This document shows positions 1-11,849 of a stretch of DNA of 64,000 nt, in pieces. Made by a program: the position numbers and the translations under genes. The notes under the pieces were generated by a model. It saw nothing but the letters and a program-made list of their open reading frames with translations. It was not told the origin of the DNA and did no database searches. Source of the DNA: Panaeolus papilionaceus (taxonomy: Eukaryota > Basidiomycota > Agaricomycetes > Agaricales); contig JADNRZ010000016.1 in the NCBI GenBank assembly GCA_015501605.1, forward strand, positions 1,151,769 through 1,215,768, read 5' to 3'. Positions within the stretch are counted from its first letter, which is position 1. Each line of letters starts with the position of its first letter.

Positions 1-1387
1 CTACTACATCTAGCAATCGTTCGCGGACGACAGGTGCTGTCTTCGGAGAAAGCAGTAGCTCTTCCACGGTGTCAAGAAATTTACGAGACGTGGACTGAAG
101 GATAAACACATCTGTTGAGTTCCGGAGCATGATCGCCCATAGCTGCGAGACAGTAGTGATGAGACAATGATATGAAAGGGAGGATACGAACTGACCCTGG
201 CAGCCGATAACTGAGCTGGTGGTTCGCCATACCTGGATGAAGGGAGTTGAGCACGAGAGCAGATGGAAAGAATGATGAATTTACTTGAACTCTCGTCGCA
301 GAGCTCGGACAGCCTCTTTTGCGTTATTCTCGTTGGCCGAGGCTCGCTCGCAGACCTTCATGACAAGTTCCCAATCTTCAGAGGCAGTAGCTGTCAGATA
401 ACCTAAGGGATCATTAATATGGGAGTGGTTTGCGGGGAATTGGCGCTCACCAATCATCCTCATGAGCTCTGCAGGACTGGAGTCCTCTTCACGACGATAG
501 TCAGAATTGCGATGATCCTGGTCATATTGTATTCGATCTTGAGGAGGTCTTTCCCTTGGCCTATCTTTTCCTCTGTCTCTGTCCTTCTCCTTGTCTTTAC
601 CGCCTCCCCAAAAGCCTCTCCGCTCCTTCTTCTCCTCCCTATCTCGATATGTATGACCTGACTCTGAGCCCCCATAGTCTGATTGGGATCTTATGGGATC
701 AGGAACAATAGCAACCTTGGGAGGTTCAAGAGAGCGCAAGATGTTCATGGCCACCGGCGCAGTTGGCTGCGGAGGTTGGGCTGGATGCAATGATGGAGGA
801 TGTTGCCGTTCTGAGGGTGCTCTAGTCCTTCCATTTGCCTGAGCTTGGGCATAGGCGTCGCGCGCTGGATCGTGATGACGAACTAGTTTACCCTTTGGTG
901 GAGGTGGTGCGCTGGTGGGCTGTATCGGTGGAGGGTGATTGATGGGGATTGATGGAGGTTGGACTACTGGTAGACTCTGGATTGGCTGTGGTGTACCATT
1001 AGGTAGCTGAGAGAAAGAAGAAGAGCGAGATGGAGGAACGACTAATGGTACAGGATATGGATTCACCGGCTGAGGAGATTGATCTTGGTTGGGCTGAGTT
1101 GCGAGTACCTCCCATCCATCTCCGTCGATTGTAGCAGATTGTGGTGGCTGTTGTACGAGCGGCTGTTGCGGAGATGGTTGCTGGTGAACGATGTGATTTC
1201 CATGAGTTGCTAACTTCTGGTACACAGGAGTGGGTATAGTTGGTTTGGGTATAGGATCCTGTAAGAATGACGGATGTCAGTATCGTTGTAGTAGCAGATC
1301 GGTTATTATACATACTACTTCATTAAAGTCCCTTGAAGTTGAATTTGGTTTTCCAGACTTTTGCTTGTGACCAAATAATTTCTTCAT
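1..1387 (-). CDS. VHS-domain protein, 3' part beyond window edge
   Basis: Minus-strand gene with four exons visible: 1316-1387, 285-1258, 196-232 and 1-142. Every intron is GT-AG and the reading phase is kept across all junctions (introns 1259-1315, 233-284, 143-195). The ATG at 1387 gives a basic start (MKKLFGHK). About residues 25-300 are Pro/Gln-rich and then charged (a GGGKDKEKDRDR stretch), so probably disordered. From about residue 305 the sequence (DPLGYLTATASEDWELVMKV, then KYGEPPAQLSAARLWAIMLRNS) matches the VHS fold of endosomal sorting proteins such as Vps27/GGA/STAM relatives. Family knowledge suggests vesicle or ubiquitin-cargo sorting; the exact orthologue is not recognised. The protein is open at the window edge after about 408 residues. 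Ordinary host gene, intact as far as seen. Confidence 0.85.
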
Positions 1388-1611
1388 GATAGTTCAAGGA
1401 ATACAAAGGTATAAAGGGAAAAAAGAAAGTAAAAGTCCAAGAACAAGTTATAAACCAAGAAACTGTTTTCATTACAAGAGGCTGTGAGGGCCTGATTTGT
1501 CAGCGAGATGACAAGTTAACGTTAAACTAATGTCCGAGAATAACTAATATAAACAACAAGTATCTTCGGTTCTTACTAAAGCTATCACATACTCAGAATC
1601 ATACAGGACCA
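1388..1611. promoter_or_regulatory. shared divergent promoter region
   Basis: The 224 bp between the start codons of the VHS gene (minus) and the GH3 gene (plus) must hold both promoters and 5' leaders. No clear TATA box or known operator was recognised. Head-to-head arrangement only; co-regulation is a guess. Confidence 0.5.
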
Positions 1612-3582
1612 ATGTTGACTGAACAACAGAAAAAAGATATAGGAAAGGTAAGCAGTCAATGAGCTCAAGGGCAAGAGATAAGATTGCCCACACGACCCTG
1701 ACCAACTGCACCCCGATCTCAGCACTTTGTCTTCGGATTTCATGGGTTTACCCCAAGCGACAATGTCAAGGATTTGATCACAAAGTATCATCTTCAAAAT
1801 ATAATTCTATTCAAGCGAAACATTGAAAGTGTGTCCCACACCTTGAACTCTACGACATGCATTCTCACAAAGTTCTATAGATGCACAACAGACACGAGAA
1901 CTGATAAACAACCTGCAAAAGCTATCGAGGGATGCACGTCACGGAAAGGGATTGCTCGTAGGCATTGATCAAGAGAACGGTAATGGTGGGGTGGAGATGA
2001 GGAAGTGACGAACTAACCAATTGCTATCCCAGGCCTAGTATCTGCATTCTCCTCCCCAACCGCCGGAACTCAATTGTACGCTAATCTCTGATTCTAATCC
2101 CTCACGACACGCTCATATGTTCCATCTCCACAATATCACAGCCCAGGTGCAATGGCGCAAGCCGCAACCGGATCTACTGAGCTGGCGAAGCGAGTTGGTG
2201 TCGCGACTGGTGAAGAGCTCAAGGCTGTTGGGATCAATTGGGTATACAGCCCAGTTGCAGATATAAACTTGGATAGTCGAAATCCTGTCATAGGTAAGAA
2301 GAAAATGTCCATCAGAACGAGAAGGCTAACTGCAAATCAATGATGCCTTACAGGTGTGAGGTCTTTCGGTGAAGGTACATTGTTCGAGAGCTGTGTTGAT
2401 AAAGATAAGTGCTGACGATGGCGTACTCTAGATCCCGGGAAGGTTGCGGCTTTCGCAGTGGCGGCGAGTGAAGGTCTCGTTTCCGCAGGTGTCGCGTCGA
2501 CGGCGAAACATTTCCCTGGCCACGGAGATACACACGTCGACTCCCATCTGGCACTCCCTCGCATCGTAAAGCCAAAATCCCAAATCGAGTCACAAGAACT
2601 TGTCCCCTTCAAGGCGTTGATCGACTCTGGGATCCCAAGCATCATGACGGGACACATGGCGCTTCCTCTCCTCACAGACGATGATACACCTTGCTCCCTC
2701 TCCTATGAGATAACCACAAAACTTCTTCGAGATGAGCTGAGATACGAGGGAGTGGTTGTGACCGACTGTCTGGAGATGGACGCGATTGCTGATGAGAGCC
2801 AAGGAGGATGTGGGGTTGCGGAGGGTGCCCTTCAAGCACTCAAAGCTGGAGCAGACATCGTGATGATTTGCCACCGAATGGATAGACAGACGGCGGCATT
2901 GGAGAGGGTTTACAAAGCGCTGGAAGCTGGCGAGATATCATGGGATTTGATCCATGAAAGTGGGAAGAGAATTGATGAGATGAAGAAGGTGTTTGTTGGC
3001 GAGAATCGAGGTGGTGATTGGTTGGATGATGAGTGGAAGAGGATGAAAGAGGGACATGGCTCGTTAAGCGAGGAGGCCTATCGGTTGAGCCGAAGGGTAG
3101 TCTGGGGGAATGAGAAGTTGCCACTTAATTTAGGGGAGCGGGAACTGGTATTGTTCACTCCGCAAATGGAGACCATCAACCCGGCTGTGGATTCAGAGGA
3201 AGGCGTGCTCAAGAATGCTGATGGCTCTGTGAGGAATACAGCTGGACCATACTATCTAGCATTGGCGAAGTCGTTAGAGGAGAAGTTGATGGGGAGGTTA
3301 AAGCATACTGTCTACTCTAACCAACAGGAACTGTCTTTAGAAGCGAACGCTGGTGGGATGATATTCGTTCTGCGAAATGCAGATACGAAACCGTGGCAGA
3401 TTGAATGTCTGAAGCAGGTGGCCACTCAAGCTCAGAACAAAAAAATTCCAGTTGTTCTTGTGTCAAGCTGTGGACCATATGACCTTGTTGGACTGGAAGA
3501 AACATTTATTGGATGGACAACATATATTCAAACATTTGAATTTACAATTCCTGGACTTTATGGGATTGTTTCGTTGATTTAA
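1612..3582 (+). CDS. glycoside hydrolase family 3 beta-N-acetylhexosaminidase (NagZ-like)
   Basis: Seven exons give 535 aa: 1612-1647, 1723-1828, 1881-1979, 2033-2075, 2142-2293, 2354-2374, 2432-3582. All introns are GT-AG and in phase. The ATG at 1612 was chosen because the exon leads in frame into the conserved HFVFGFHGFTPSD block. GH3 landmarks: LLVGIDQENG (start of the barrel), RNPVIGVRSFGED, the His/Asp loop KHFPGHGDTHVDSH near residues 178-191, and VVTDCLEMDAI with the predicted nucleophile Asp at about 264. This family removes terminal N-acetylglucosamine from chitin-type or glycan substrates; no signal peptide is seen, so a cytosolic role is inferred. The C-terminus stops soon after the TFEFTIPGL segment, where related proteins normally continue, so it may be shortened. 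Confidence 0.85.
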
Positions 3583-4961
3583 GGATGCACACATGTACAT
3601 TATGATGTAATCCTATGTATCTATCTATATTTTAACAGAGAGTAGCTGTGAGACTTTGGGCTGCTTACCCAATTTCATGTAAGCAGAATTTAAGTAAGCA
3701 GACTCCGAAGCCAGCTCGAACGATGCTCGGTTCAAACTTGGTTCCTCATTGTGTCCCTGAACGCTTCCCGTCATAATGACATATGAGAGATGGAGGTAAG
3801 GAAATCCTGATGTAGACATTTACTATCCATACCGCAAGATAGAAACACAGGAATAGTGAGAAGAACACGGGAGTTACTTTATTTTTGATCAAATGGGCAA
3901 GCAACACCTTCAAAGTGAGCAAAGTGATCACACAAATTTATTAAACTCAGATGTTAAGAAAGCTTGAGATACACTGGGGGACATATATCTATGTAATAGA
4001 AATATAATTTGCATTTCATCAGCAATTCTTGATGACGCTACAGGGTCTACGGGCTGCTATAGCTAAGGGTACCTTTGCTACAGGTGCTACGTAGCATTAC
4101 GTAGCACCCTGTAACTCGGCTCCCAGACCCAAGAATTGCTGATGTTGAACAAAACTGATAAGCCACTCTCAATTATCTGATATGTATTGACAGCTTGATA
4201 TGAATAAATTTGGAGGACACTAAACAGCATCTTAGCAAAAGACTTCAATAGGATGATACCTACCATACCCTTTTGATTAATTTGGCAGAGGGTGGGACAC
4301 AGGGCAATGATGCCAAACCATGTTCCCCTGTCAACCTGGGCAGGGACCTGAGACATATGCAAATTTTCGGTGGAGGCTCAGATACAGAGGATGTTTTCAA
4401 TGTTGAAAAGGTCACTGTTGAGTGTTAATTGGTGGAAATGTGCAGGAGTGTGCAAACTGTCAAATAAAACGGGTTCATGATTATATCTACCATCATTACA
4501 ATATTATTATTATTATTGATTTCCTTCAATTTGCATTATTTTATAGTAGGTGTCCCAATTCGTCATCTGAAGGGGGTGGGACAGGAGACCTTCCAACTAA
4601 TTGAAATGGTACAGTAATGGTTTGGTATTCAGATTGTGAGAACACCATGCAAGTGCACAGTGCAAGCTACTGCATTACATCCAGCAAAAGTTTACTCCAC
4701 GGGAAAGGATATTGTGCCAGATATGAAAATTATAGTTTTACATATGTTTGATAAATACATAGATACAGAAGTATCTACTTTGTTGTGCACAGGGCAAGCA
4801 TGGGTTTAATACTTGCTGTGTAACTGGGTGTGTTGACTGGCAAGTGTGCAGGGCAAGCTTCCACATTTCTTATGCATTCCTTTCAAAAATACTATCTCTA
4901 TGGAAAAAAAGTCCCCTGTAAGAGATGAAAATAGGTATTAAAAATTTAAATAAATAAATAT
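3583..4961. other. AT-rich intergenic DNA
   Basis: No gene is supported here. It holds the 3' flank of the GH3 gene, one small hairpin element (separate entry, 4017-4144), and a few copies of a loose motif containing GCAAGC (near 4660, 4790 and 4850). Short open frames look like chance. Confidence 0.5.
4017..4144. repeat. 128-bp inverted-repeat mini-element
   Basis: The ends form a perfect 15-bp inverted repeat (CATCAGCAATTCTTG at 4017-4031; its complement at 4130-4144). Inside, around 4079-4113, is a second hairpin with arms GTGCTACGTA and TACGTAGCAC. The interior is richer in GC than the flanks. It looks like a tiny MITE or a hairpin-forming repeat; no clear target duplication was found, so the class is open. 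Confidence 0.55.
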
Positions 4962-5974
4962 GAGGACTTTACACTAACCCAAACTTTTTGGCTGAGGCTC
5001 GGCTGATGATCAGTTCGTCAGCTGAGTATCGGCTGAGTATCAGTTCATCAGCTGATCATCAGTTCATAAATTAATATTTTTGCTTATCTTATAGTTTAGT
5101 GATTAGCTTTATAAACTAATGAACTGAGGCTCAACCGAGGATCAGCTGAGGTTCGGCTGAGGTTGAACCGATACTCAGCTGAGGTCTCGGCTAGTAGTTT
5201 TGGTTCTTTCAGCCGAGTATTATCAGTTCACAGAACTGAGGCTCAGCTGATGATCAGCTGAATATCAGCTCATAATCTATATGTATTGGTTGTGTTATTG
5301 TTCTTTGCAGTTTTCTACCTATATTATTACATAATACAGTTTGTCATGCCTGCATGGCTTGTTTGGTGGCTTTGTTGTGACATATTAGATAACATATTGT
5401 GACACATTTGCCAAGAGAATTAGTAATATTGGGAAATCTATCAGCAATCCCCAGGTATACAATTACTAAATTACTAATACAATGCTTTCTAATTTAGCTA
5501 GGTGTGTGACATATATATGACATGTCACAATTCAAAATCTGATTTAAGCCAACATAAACTGCTGTGACTACATGACATGTGACAAATATTAGGTCACATC
5601 CACATATTTTTGGCAATACCTGTGTGACATGTAGTCACTGTTATATTGATTGTCACAAATACTATAGACTAAAGAAATTACAGTTATATCTAAGTATGTA
5701 ATATGTGATAATATAGACTAGTGTATGATGTGACATGTCAGTCACAAGTATTGTCAAGTACATGGGGAGGTGGTAGTACATGTATATCATGAGAAAGTGA
5801 AACAGTTATAACCACCAGTGTCTGATACTCAGCCAATTTTCAGCTGATGTTCAGCTGATAAAAAGCATTTCTTTTCAAAATATATTATTAAACTGAGGTT
5901 GAGCTGAGGCTCAGCTGATGAACCGATACTCGGCTGAGGCTTGGCTGAAAGGCTGGTGTTAGTGTGAAGTACTG
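4962..5974. mobile_element. hAT-like non-autonomous element E1 (CAGCTGAG array type)
   Basis: A 1013-bp element flanked by the 8-bp duplication ATAAATAT (4954-4961 and 5975-5982). The ends read GAGGACTTTACACTAACCC on the left and, reversed, CAGTACTTCACACTAACACC on the right. Next to each end lie dense arrays of variants of CAGCTGAGGCTCAGCTGA, which are self-complementary. The core (about 5380-5790) is rich in TGTGACATGTCACA palindromes. No transposase. An 8-bp duplication is typical of the hAT superfamily; that placement is inference. Confidence 0.85.
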
Positions 5975-6247
5975 ATAAATATTAAAGAGCTGTCTTACTT
6001 CCTTACATATGGCAAGTAGTAAGCAGCCTGAGTTCAAGCTGTGGCAGAGCCACAGCAAGCACCAGCTTGTTACATTGTCACATATGACATGCTCACAACT
6101 ACATAAGAGCATGTCATCACTTCCCTCAGAAGGTTCACAGTCTGAGCCATCATGTGCGGCCATTGTCACCACCATCAGAAGCTCAGACGGTGAATGAGGC
6201 TTCAGCCACTTTGGCAGGTTCACCGTTGTGCCTGTCTCGCTGCTGCG

Positions 6248-6867
6248 TGTTACAACTTTTCTATTACTTACTAGTGTACCATCATCTCTCTATGTACTTA
6301 TATCTCGACTATCATTTTCTTTACTTTCTTTCCTTTTCTTTCACATGACCTTATCTTATCTTTCGTCACATGACTACTTATCTTATCTTTCATCACATGA
6401 TCCACTATTATCTTATCTTTCATCACATGATCCACTATTATCTTATCTTGTCTACACCTCTGACTCATCTTCCTTCTGACTCTTATCCGACTCACCCTTG
6501 ACTCATGCTTACTCTTCCTTCTTACTTATGACTCTCTTTACTAGTCATATATTCTCTGATTCATTACTGTTACTCATACGGACTCATATCCTTTCGTGCA
6601 CAGACCGTCTATAAATCCTATATAAACCTCAGTAGCTATACCCATGTTCTTTAGCTAGTTCTTTAACTACAATAGAACGATAACTTCTACTGCCTCTTTC
6701 TTAACTTGCTCTCTACTAAGACAATACCATCGAGCGACTCTCGAAGTGGCATTCTTAGTACGATAACTTGAACTTATATTCCAAACAGAATATCGAACCC
6801 GACTTCTCCAACAGACCGACCAAGCTCAAAGGCCTTAACCGCAAGTGCCCGTCAAGCTACCGTAACA
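6248..6867 (+). mobile_element. solo LTR of the self-priming Gypsy family
   Basis: Starts TGTTACAAC and ends CTACCGTAACA. Flanked by the 5-bp duplication CTGCG (6243-6247 and 6868-6872), so it is a genuine insertion that lost its interior by LTR-LTR recombination. It shares the TATA-like segment (CCTATATAAACC near 6620) and the TAGCTAGTTCTTT block with the LTRs of copies A, X1 and X2, but is clearly older and diverged. Confidence 0.85.
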
Positions 6868-6872
6868 CTGCG

Positions 6873-7187
6873 TGCTTGCCTTGAGTGAGCTGCTACACTG
6901 TTTTCATGGCATGCTTGGAATGCGCTGAATTTGAATTTCGAATGGGCACTGTTTCTCTTCTGACTGTGCCTTCTTCTTCTCTCTGCCCACCCCCATGCTC
7001 ATGTTTCCTTTTTCCTTTCCCTTCTTTTGTGATGCTAGGGCGAGACCTACCCACCCAATAAATGGATGTTCCAACCAGGGAACATGTCTGTTGTTAGGCA
7101 ATTAGGTAGTGTTCTCCTGGCATTGAATGCACAAGTCGTTGCTTTTTTCCTGCTCTGCCTGTTTTCACACTCATATTTTTTATCCCT
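6873..7187. other. unassigned DNA between insertions
   Basis: Together with 5983-6247 this is the pre-insertion host sequence around the solo LTR. A 62-codon open frame at 6009-6197 (plus) is Ser/His-rich and resembles nothing recognised. No gene supported. Confidence 0.4.
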
Positions 7188-7195
7188 CATTTCAC

Positions 7196-8745
7196 CAGAA
7201 GTTCTCACTCTCCCCGGAGTACCCTAGAGACTCCCTAGGGAGTCTGCATGTTTTACATATTTCTCTAGGGAGTCCCTAGGGAGTCTGTACGGAGTCTCCA
7301 GGGAGTTTGTACATAGTCCCTGGAGACTCTGTACAAACTCTGTAGCTTAGAGAAATAGAACAAATAAAATTTTTATTTATTAATTTTGTAGTCTACGTAC
7401 AGCAGAGGATGTATCTACAGAGAGCTGAACTATGTACCTTTCGTAGGCAGCTAGTGTCCACGCCAGTTGCATTGCGTTGCGTCCCCCTTCTCCTCGTCAC
7501 ATCGTGTCAAGTCCCCCCTGCTTGTCATGACGCGTCCTCCCCCTTCTCCACGTCGCGTCACGTCCCCCCTCCCCGTTGTCGCGACGTGTCGCGTGTCCCT
7601 CTGTGTTGTCTGGTTGCGTGTCCTCGTCACGTCTTCCCGACCTCTTCCTCGCATCTCCCCCTCTCTGGTCGTCGTGTTTGGTCCCTCCGTCTGGTGTCCT
7701 CCTTGTCTTCGCATCGCGTCTCCCTATCCTACTCCCCTCCCCTCCCTCTCCTGCTCCTCGCCGCGCAGGGTCTCTCTCTGGCCTGCTCGGCTCCTCCCCT
7801 CTGCTCCCCCTCCACTCCTCTCATCTTCCCTCCCCGATGCCCATCTTTCCCACCTCAACCCTCCCTGTCGTCGTCGTCGTCGTCGTCATTCGTCGTCATG
7901 AGCCGTGGTCATGGTGGGTTGTGGTTGTGGTTGTGGTTGTGGTTGTGGTTGTGGTTGTGGTCGTGGATTGCGGTGGTGGTGGGTCGTGGTGGTTTGCGGG
8001 TCTTGATCGTGGTGGGTTGTGGTGGGTCACGGGGTTATGCGCTTGTGACGTGGCACGATGTGGTGGTGGTGGTAGTTGGTGAGAAAGGAGTGGTGGTGAT
8101 GGCTGGCACGAGCAGCAAGCGCATCGTGAGCATGGACATGGGGATGGTGGTGATGGGTGGTGGAGAGAGGAGGGAAGGGACATGACTGATTGTCACACTG
8201 CGTGATGATTTGCGCACGGGCCAGCCGCACTACATCACACGATCAAAATGATTATTAAAAGGGGCAGAATTGATAAGATAAAGATAAGATTAGATAACAA
8301 AAATATTATGAAAGAAAAATCAACTAAAAATCAATAAAAATCGCAAAAAAATCGCAGAAAATATTAAAAAATCCAAATAAAATGTATACATTGTATAGAT
8401 ACATTCTCGACTGAAATCTAATGTAAAATACCCTTAATCATTTGTATAATACATATTTTACATAGAATACAAGCAACTCCCTATTGACTCTGTAGGGATT
8501 ATTGCTGGGTGTCAGTCAGTAGAGACCCATGAGAGTCTCTACAGACATCATGATTCCCTAGAGACTCTCTAGAGAGTACCTACAGAGTCCCTAGGGATTT
8601 TCATAGTCATTTCAGGCCAAATACACCTATTGAAAATGGTACAGACTCCCTAGGGACTCCCTAGGGAAATGCTCAAAAATACACAGACTCCCTAGAGAGT
8701 CCCTAGAGAGTCTCTAGGGTACTCCGGGGAGAGTGTAAAGTACTC
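7196..8745. mobile_element. hAT-like element E2 (CTCCCTAGGGAG array type) with GC-rich cargo
   Basis: A 1550-bp element flanked by CATTTCAC (7188-7195 and 8746-8753). Ends: CAGAAGTTCTCACTCTCCCC on the left and, reversed, GAGTACTTTACACTCTCCCC on the right, close to the ends of E1. The subterminal arrays (7207-7340 and 8470-8730) are built from the 12-bp palindrome CTCCCTAGGGAG and variants such as CTCTCTAGGG. The interior holds the low-complexity block described separately. No transposase. Confidence 0.8.
7440..8190. repeat. GC-rich, strand-asymmetric low-complexity block inside E2
   Basis: The plus strand is C/T-rich to about 7890, with a short CGT run (7869-7888), then abruptly G/T-rich: a TGTGGT-type hexamer array at about 7915-7970 and GGT-rich sequence to 8180. 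A 258-codon open frame across it reads Leu/Trp/Val runs and is not a credible protein. The base composition is unlike the AT-rich ends of the element, so it looks like captured cargo. Confidence 0.6.
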
Positions 8746-8958
8746 CATTTCACCATCTCTACATTTTCTACCTATTAAATAATGAGATTTATCTTTATCT
8801 TATCATATTAGAGTGTTTGTGCTTAGCACACATTTTGTTAATTTGATCAGTCTAATCAACCAATTCAACCACCCATGGAACTGAGAATCCTTGGAAGAAG
8901 CAAGTGTCTTCATCATCAAGGACAACACCCCATTCTTCATTATTGGCACCATTCTCTG

Positions 8959-9518
8959 TGTTACGTTGTCTTTTCCCCTCCTCCTCTTGTCTCTATCTTA
9001 TCTTGTACCATCACTCTTTCTTATCTTATCATCATGTACTATCATCTCTCTTTGTACTTGTAGTTTGTCTTATCTCTCTTATCTTTTCCCTGTCACTCCA
9101 CTTCCATTCCCGCTGTTGCTCCACTCTTACCTCCTATCTCTGACTCACTTCCTTACTCATCTCTCTCACACTTTATGACTCATTCCTTATTGTATTCTCA
9201 TGCTCACTCCATTATGACTCCTATGCTAACTCACAGACTTCACACCTTATCTACTTGGTGTTTACATGCACAGCCTCTTAGATAGCTATATAAACCCCAT
9301 AGTCTATACCCTTGTTCTTTAGCTAGTTCTTTAACTTCGAATAGAACAACAACTTCTACAACAATCTTACTCTTCTTGCTCTCTTCTAAGACAATACCAG
9401 CGTAGCGTGTGTACGCAGTGGCATTCTTAGAACAATACTCAAACTCTATTGCACAACTGAACTGACTCCAACTAGCTCAAAGGTCTTAACTGCAAGCACC
9501 TGTTGAGCTACCATAACA
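8959..9518 (+). mobile_element. 5' LTR of Gypsy copy A
   Basis: A 560-bp LTR beginning TGTTACGTTGTC and ending CTACCATAACA. It contains the TATA-like GCTATATAAACC near 9290 and, about 30 bp on, the TAGCTAGTTCTTT block. Immediately downstream is AAAGAACTAGCTA (9519-9531), complementary to that block: a self-priming primer-binding site. The matching 3' LTR is not in the window. Confidence 0.85.
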
Positions 9519-9529
9519 AAAGAACTAGC

Positions 9530-11033
9530 TACCCCAACATACACTGTCTGTAGTTTACAAGACAGCACCCCTCATACAAAGCAGCAACCCAGAAGAAGAA
9601 AACCAGCACCAAACCCCGATCAGGAACCTCCAGCCAAGCCAACTCCCCTGTATCAACTAGCAGCAGAGGACTATGATTCCCTATCAGAAAGAAGAAACCC
9701 TGGGGAAAACTAGAAACATCCAAGAAAGAACAACAGAAGACTAATGAACCTCTCTCCAAGCCAGACCCAGAAACTGAACAAGAATCCCAGATCAACAAAC
9801 AAGAAGAACTCAACACTCCTGTATCACCCAGCGAACCAAGAGAACCCCCGGAAACCCCAGAACTGACTGAAACTACGAACGAACCAGAAGAAATCCCAGG
9901 CACACCAGAAGAACCCTTGAAAGAACCTGAACAACCCCTTGACATCTCCCTTGCCCTCAGCCAACCAATTGAACCATACAACCCCAGAGAACTGGACTAC
10001 ACTATCACCAGAACCCCAGTCTTTAGCACCGAAATCCCTTTATTCTCTACCAGTACGGCAACTGCGACTCTCACTCAGCCCCCAGGAGGCTGCTCTGCCT
10101 CTTCTTTGAGACCTGGAGAGACTGTCCAAGATCATTCCCAGAGAGGACTCTCGGGACCACCTGGAGGAGACCCTCAACCTGAAACTGACAACAAAGGACA
10201 AGGCAACCCTGATCCTTCTGGTAACCCTGACCCTGGTAATGGCCCACAAGATGATCCAGCTGCAGAAGCATTTAAAAATGCCCTGAAGAAAGAAGTCAAC
10301 CTTGGCGCACCCAAGAAGTTCATGGGAGACTGCACCAAAACCAAACATTTCATCACTGAATGCTGATCCTATCTCCACATCAATTGACACATTTACAACA
10401 ACAATGATCTAAAGATCGCTTTCATCCTGTCATACTTTGCCAAAGGACCAAAGGGAGATAGGGAAGCGATGGATTGGAAACGCTGCTTCCTTGCTGGAAA
10501 GTTTGATGAAGCCCAAAGAAACAGGACCACAGTCTCCTATGGAAGGTTCAATGATTTCCTTCGAAAGTTTAATGAAGACTTTGCCCCAAGACTTGGACAC
10601 GACCATGCAAGGAAAGACCTCAAGAACATCCAACAGGAAGGGAATGTCGAATCACACAACACCGCCTTCAAGAACCTCATGATCACTGCAGGCTATGCCT
10701 TCCCTCACACCAACCCCAACGATAACCTCAATCCAATGGAAGACCTGCTGATCGGAATCTATCAAGACTCCCTTAAGAAACCGATCTTGGACAGAATTTG
10801 CAACAATGGATACATCCCCTACACCCTGAAGGAGTGGATGGACCAAGCAGCTGAAGTGGATGCCCGTTGGAGGGAATCTTTCCCTTTCCCATTCGACAAG
10901 AAACCAGCCAAATGCTTCACCTCTAACCAGATGGGATTCAGATTCACCAATTCCAAGCAAATCAATCTCACCAAAGTTGAGCATGCAGACCACATGAAGA
11001 ACAGCACCTGCTTCTGCTGCCACCAACCAGGCC
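9530..11033 (+). pseudogene. gag of Gypsy copy A, 5' part (decayed)
   Basis: Pro/Glu-rich N-terminal region, then a gag core clearly homologous to the X1 and X2 gag (EAFKNALKKEVNLGAP region; GYAFPHTNPNDNLNPMEDLL). Broken by in-frame TGA at about 10364 (Trp codon in X2) and 10384 (Arg codon in X2) and by frame changes near 9700-9900. The zinc knuckle is cut within CFCCHQPG by insertion of element P1; the gene resumes at 22771. No in-frame ATG lies at the expected N-terminus. Confidence 0.8.
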
Positions 11034-11849
11034 CACTACTAGCTGCCAAAATTCTTAAGAACTACCAATCTGTCACTGGTAATCCTTCTAACCAGCTACT
11101 GGACGAATTCTTATGCATTCTTATAAGTAATCACTGGGATATTTCTTACTACAACTATAATAGATATTCTTATATTGATTGCTTGAATGATTCTTATACA
11201 TTATTATGATTATCTCTGCAATTATTATGGTGATTCTTATGACAATTCTTAGGCATTATTATGCTTATCTACAAGATTCTTATAGCGATTCTTATAGTGA
11301 TTCTTATGGTAATGCTTACAGCGATTCTTATGTGATATTTTTCTAATCTACTGATAATATTCTAATAGATCTGATTAATCAGGGTTCTTATCTTTATCTA
11401 TATCTGTGCTATATATGGAAACCCCCTTATCAATGCCATCAATATTTATTTTCCCCACCATTATTGTAGCATTTATTACACCGCTTTTCTGGCCACTTTA
11501 TATGGACATATATATATCATTGGAAAGCTACAATCGCCTACTATTTTATTCTGAATTTTATTCAATTTAATTCCTGCAGGGGAGCAGCCCATTTAGCTGC
11601 ACTTTTTCCCATCAATTTAGCCCCTATTCATTTATGCTACCATTCCTGCTGCATTTGCACCGCTTTTTTGGCACTTTTCCTGGTGCACATATATACTATT
11701 AGAAAGCCCTAATTGTCTAGTTTAAGAATCTGCCCTAGTTTTTACAATAGCCCCACTAGGGGCTGCACTATTTAGCTGCGCTTTTTTGGCATTTAATTAG
11801 CCCCTATTTTTAATCAGCATTGTTCCTGCTCCATTTTGCACCGCTTTGG

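Noticed and set aside
6009..6197. 62-codon ORF near the solo LTR
   Set aside because: No domain, no splice context and no recognised similarity; left as unassigned DNA.
7409..8185. 258-codon open frame with Leu/Trp/Val runs
   Set aside because: It is a reading of simple repeats (TGTGGT, GGT, CGT); all three frames and the opposite strand are open there, so composition explains it.
11034..11050. CACTA-type transposon ends for P1
   Set aside because: The left end reads CACTA but the reversed right end reads GACTT, and the duplication is 7 bp rather than 3.
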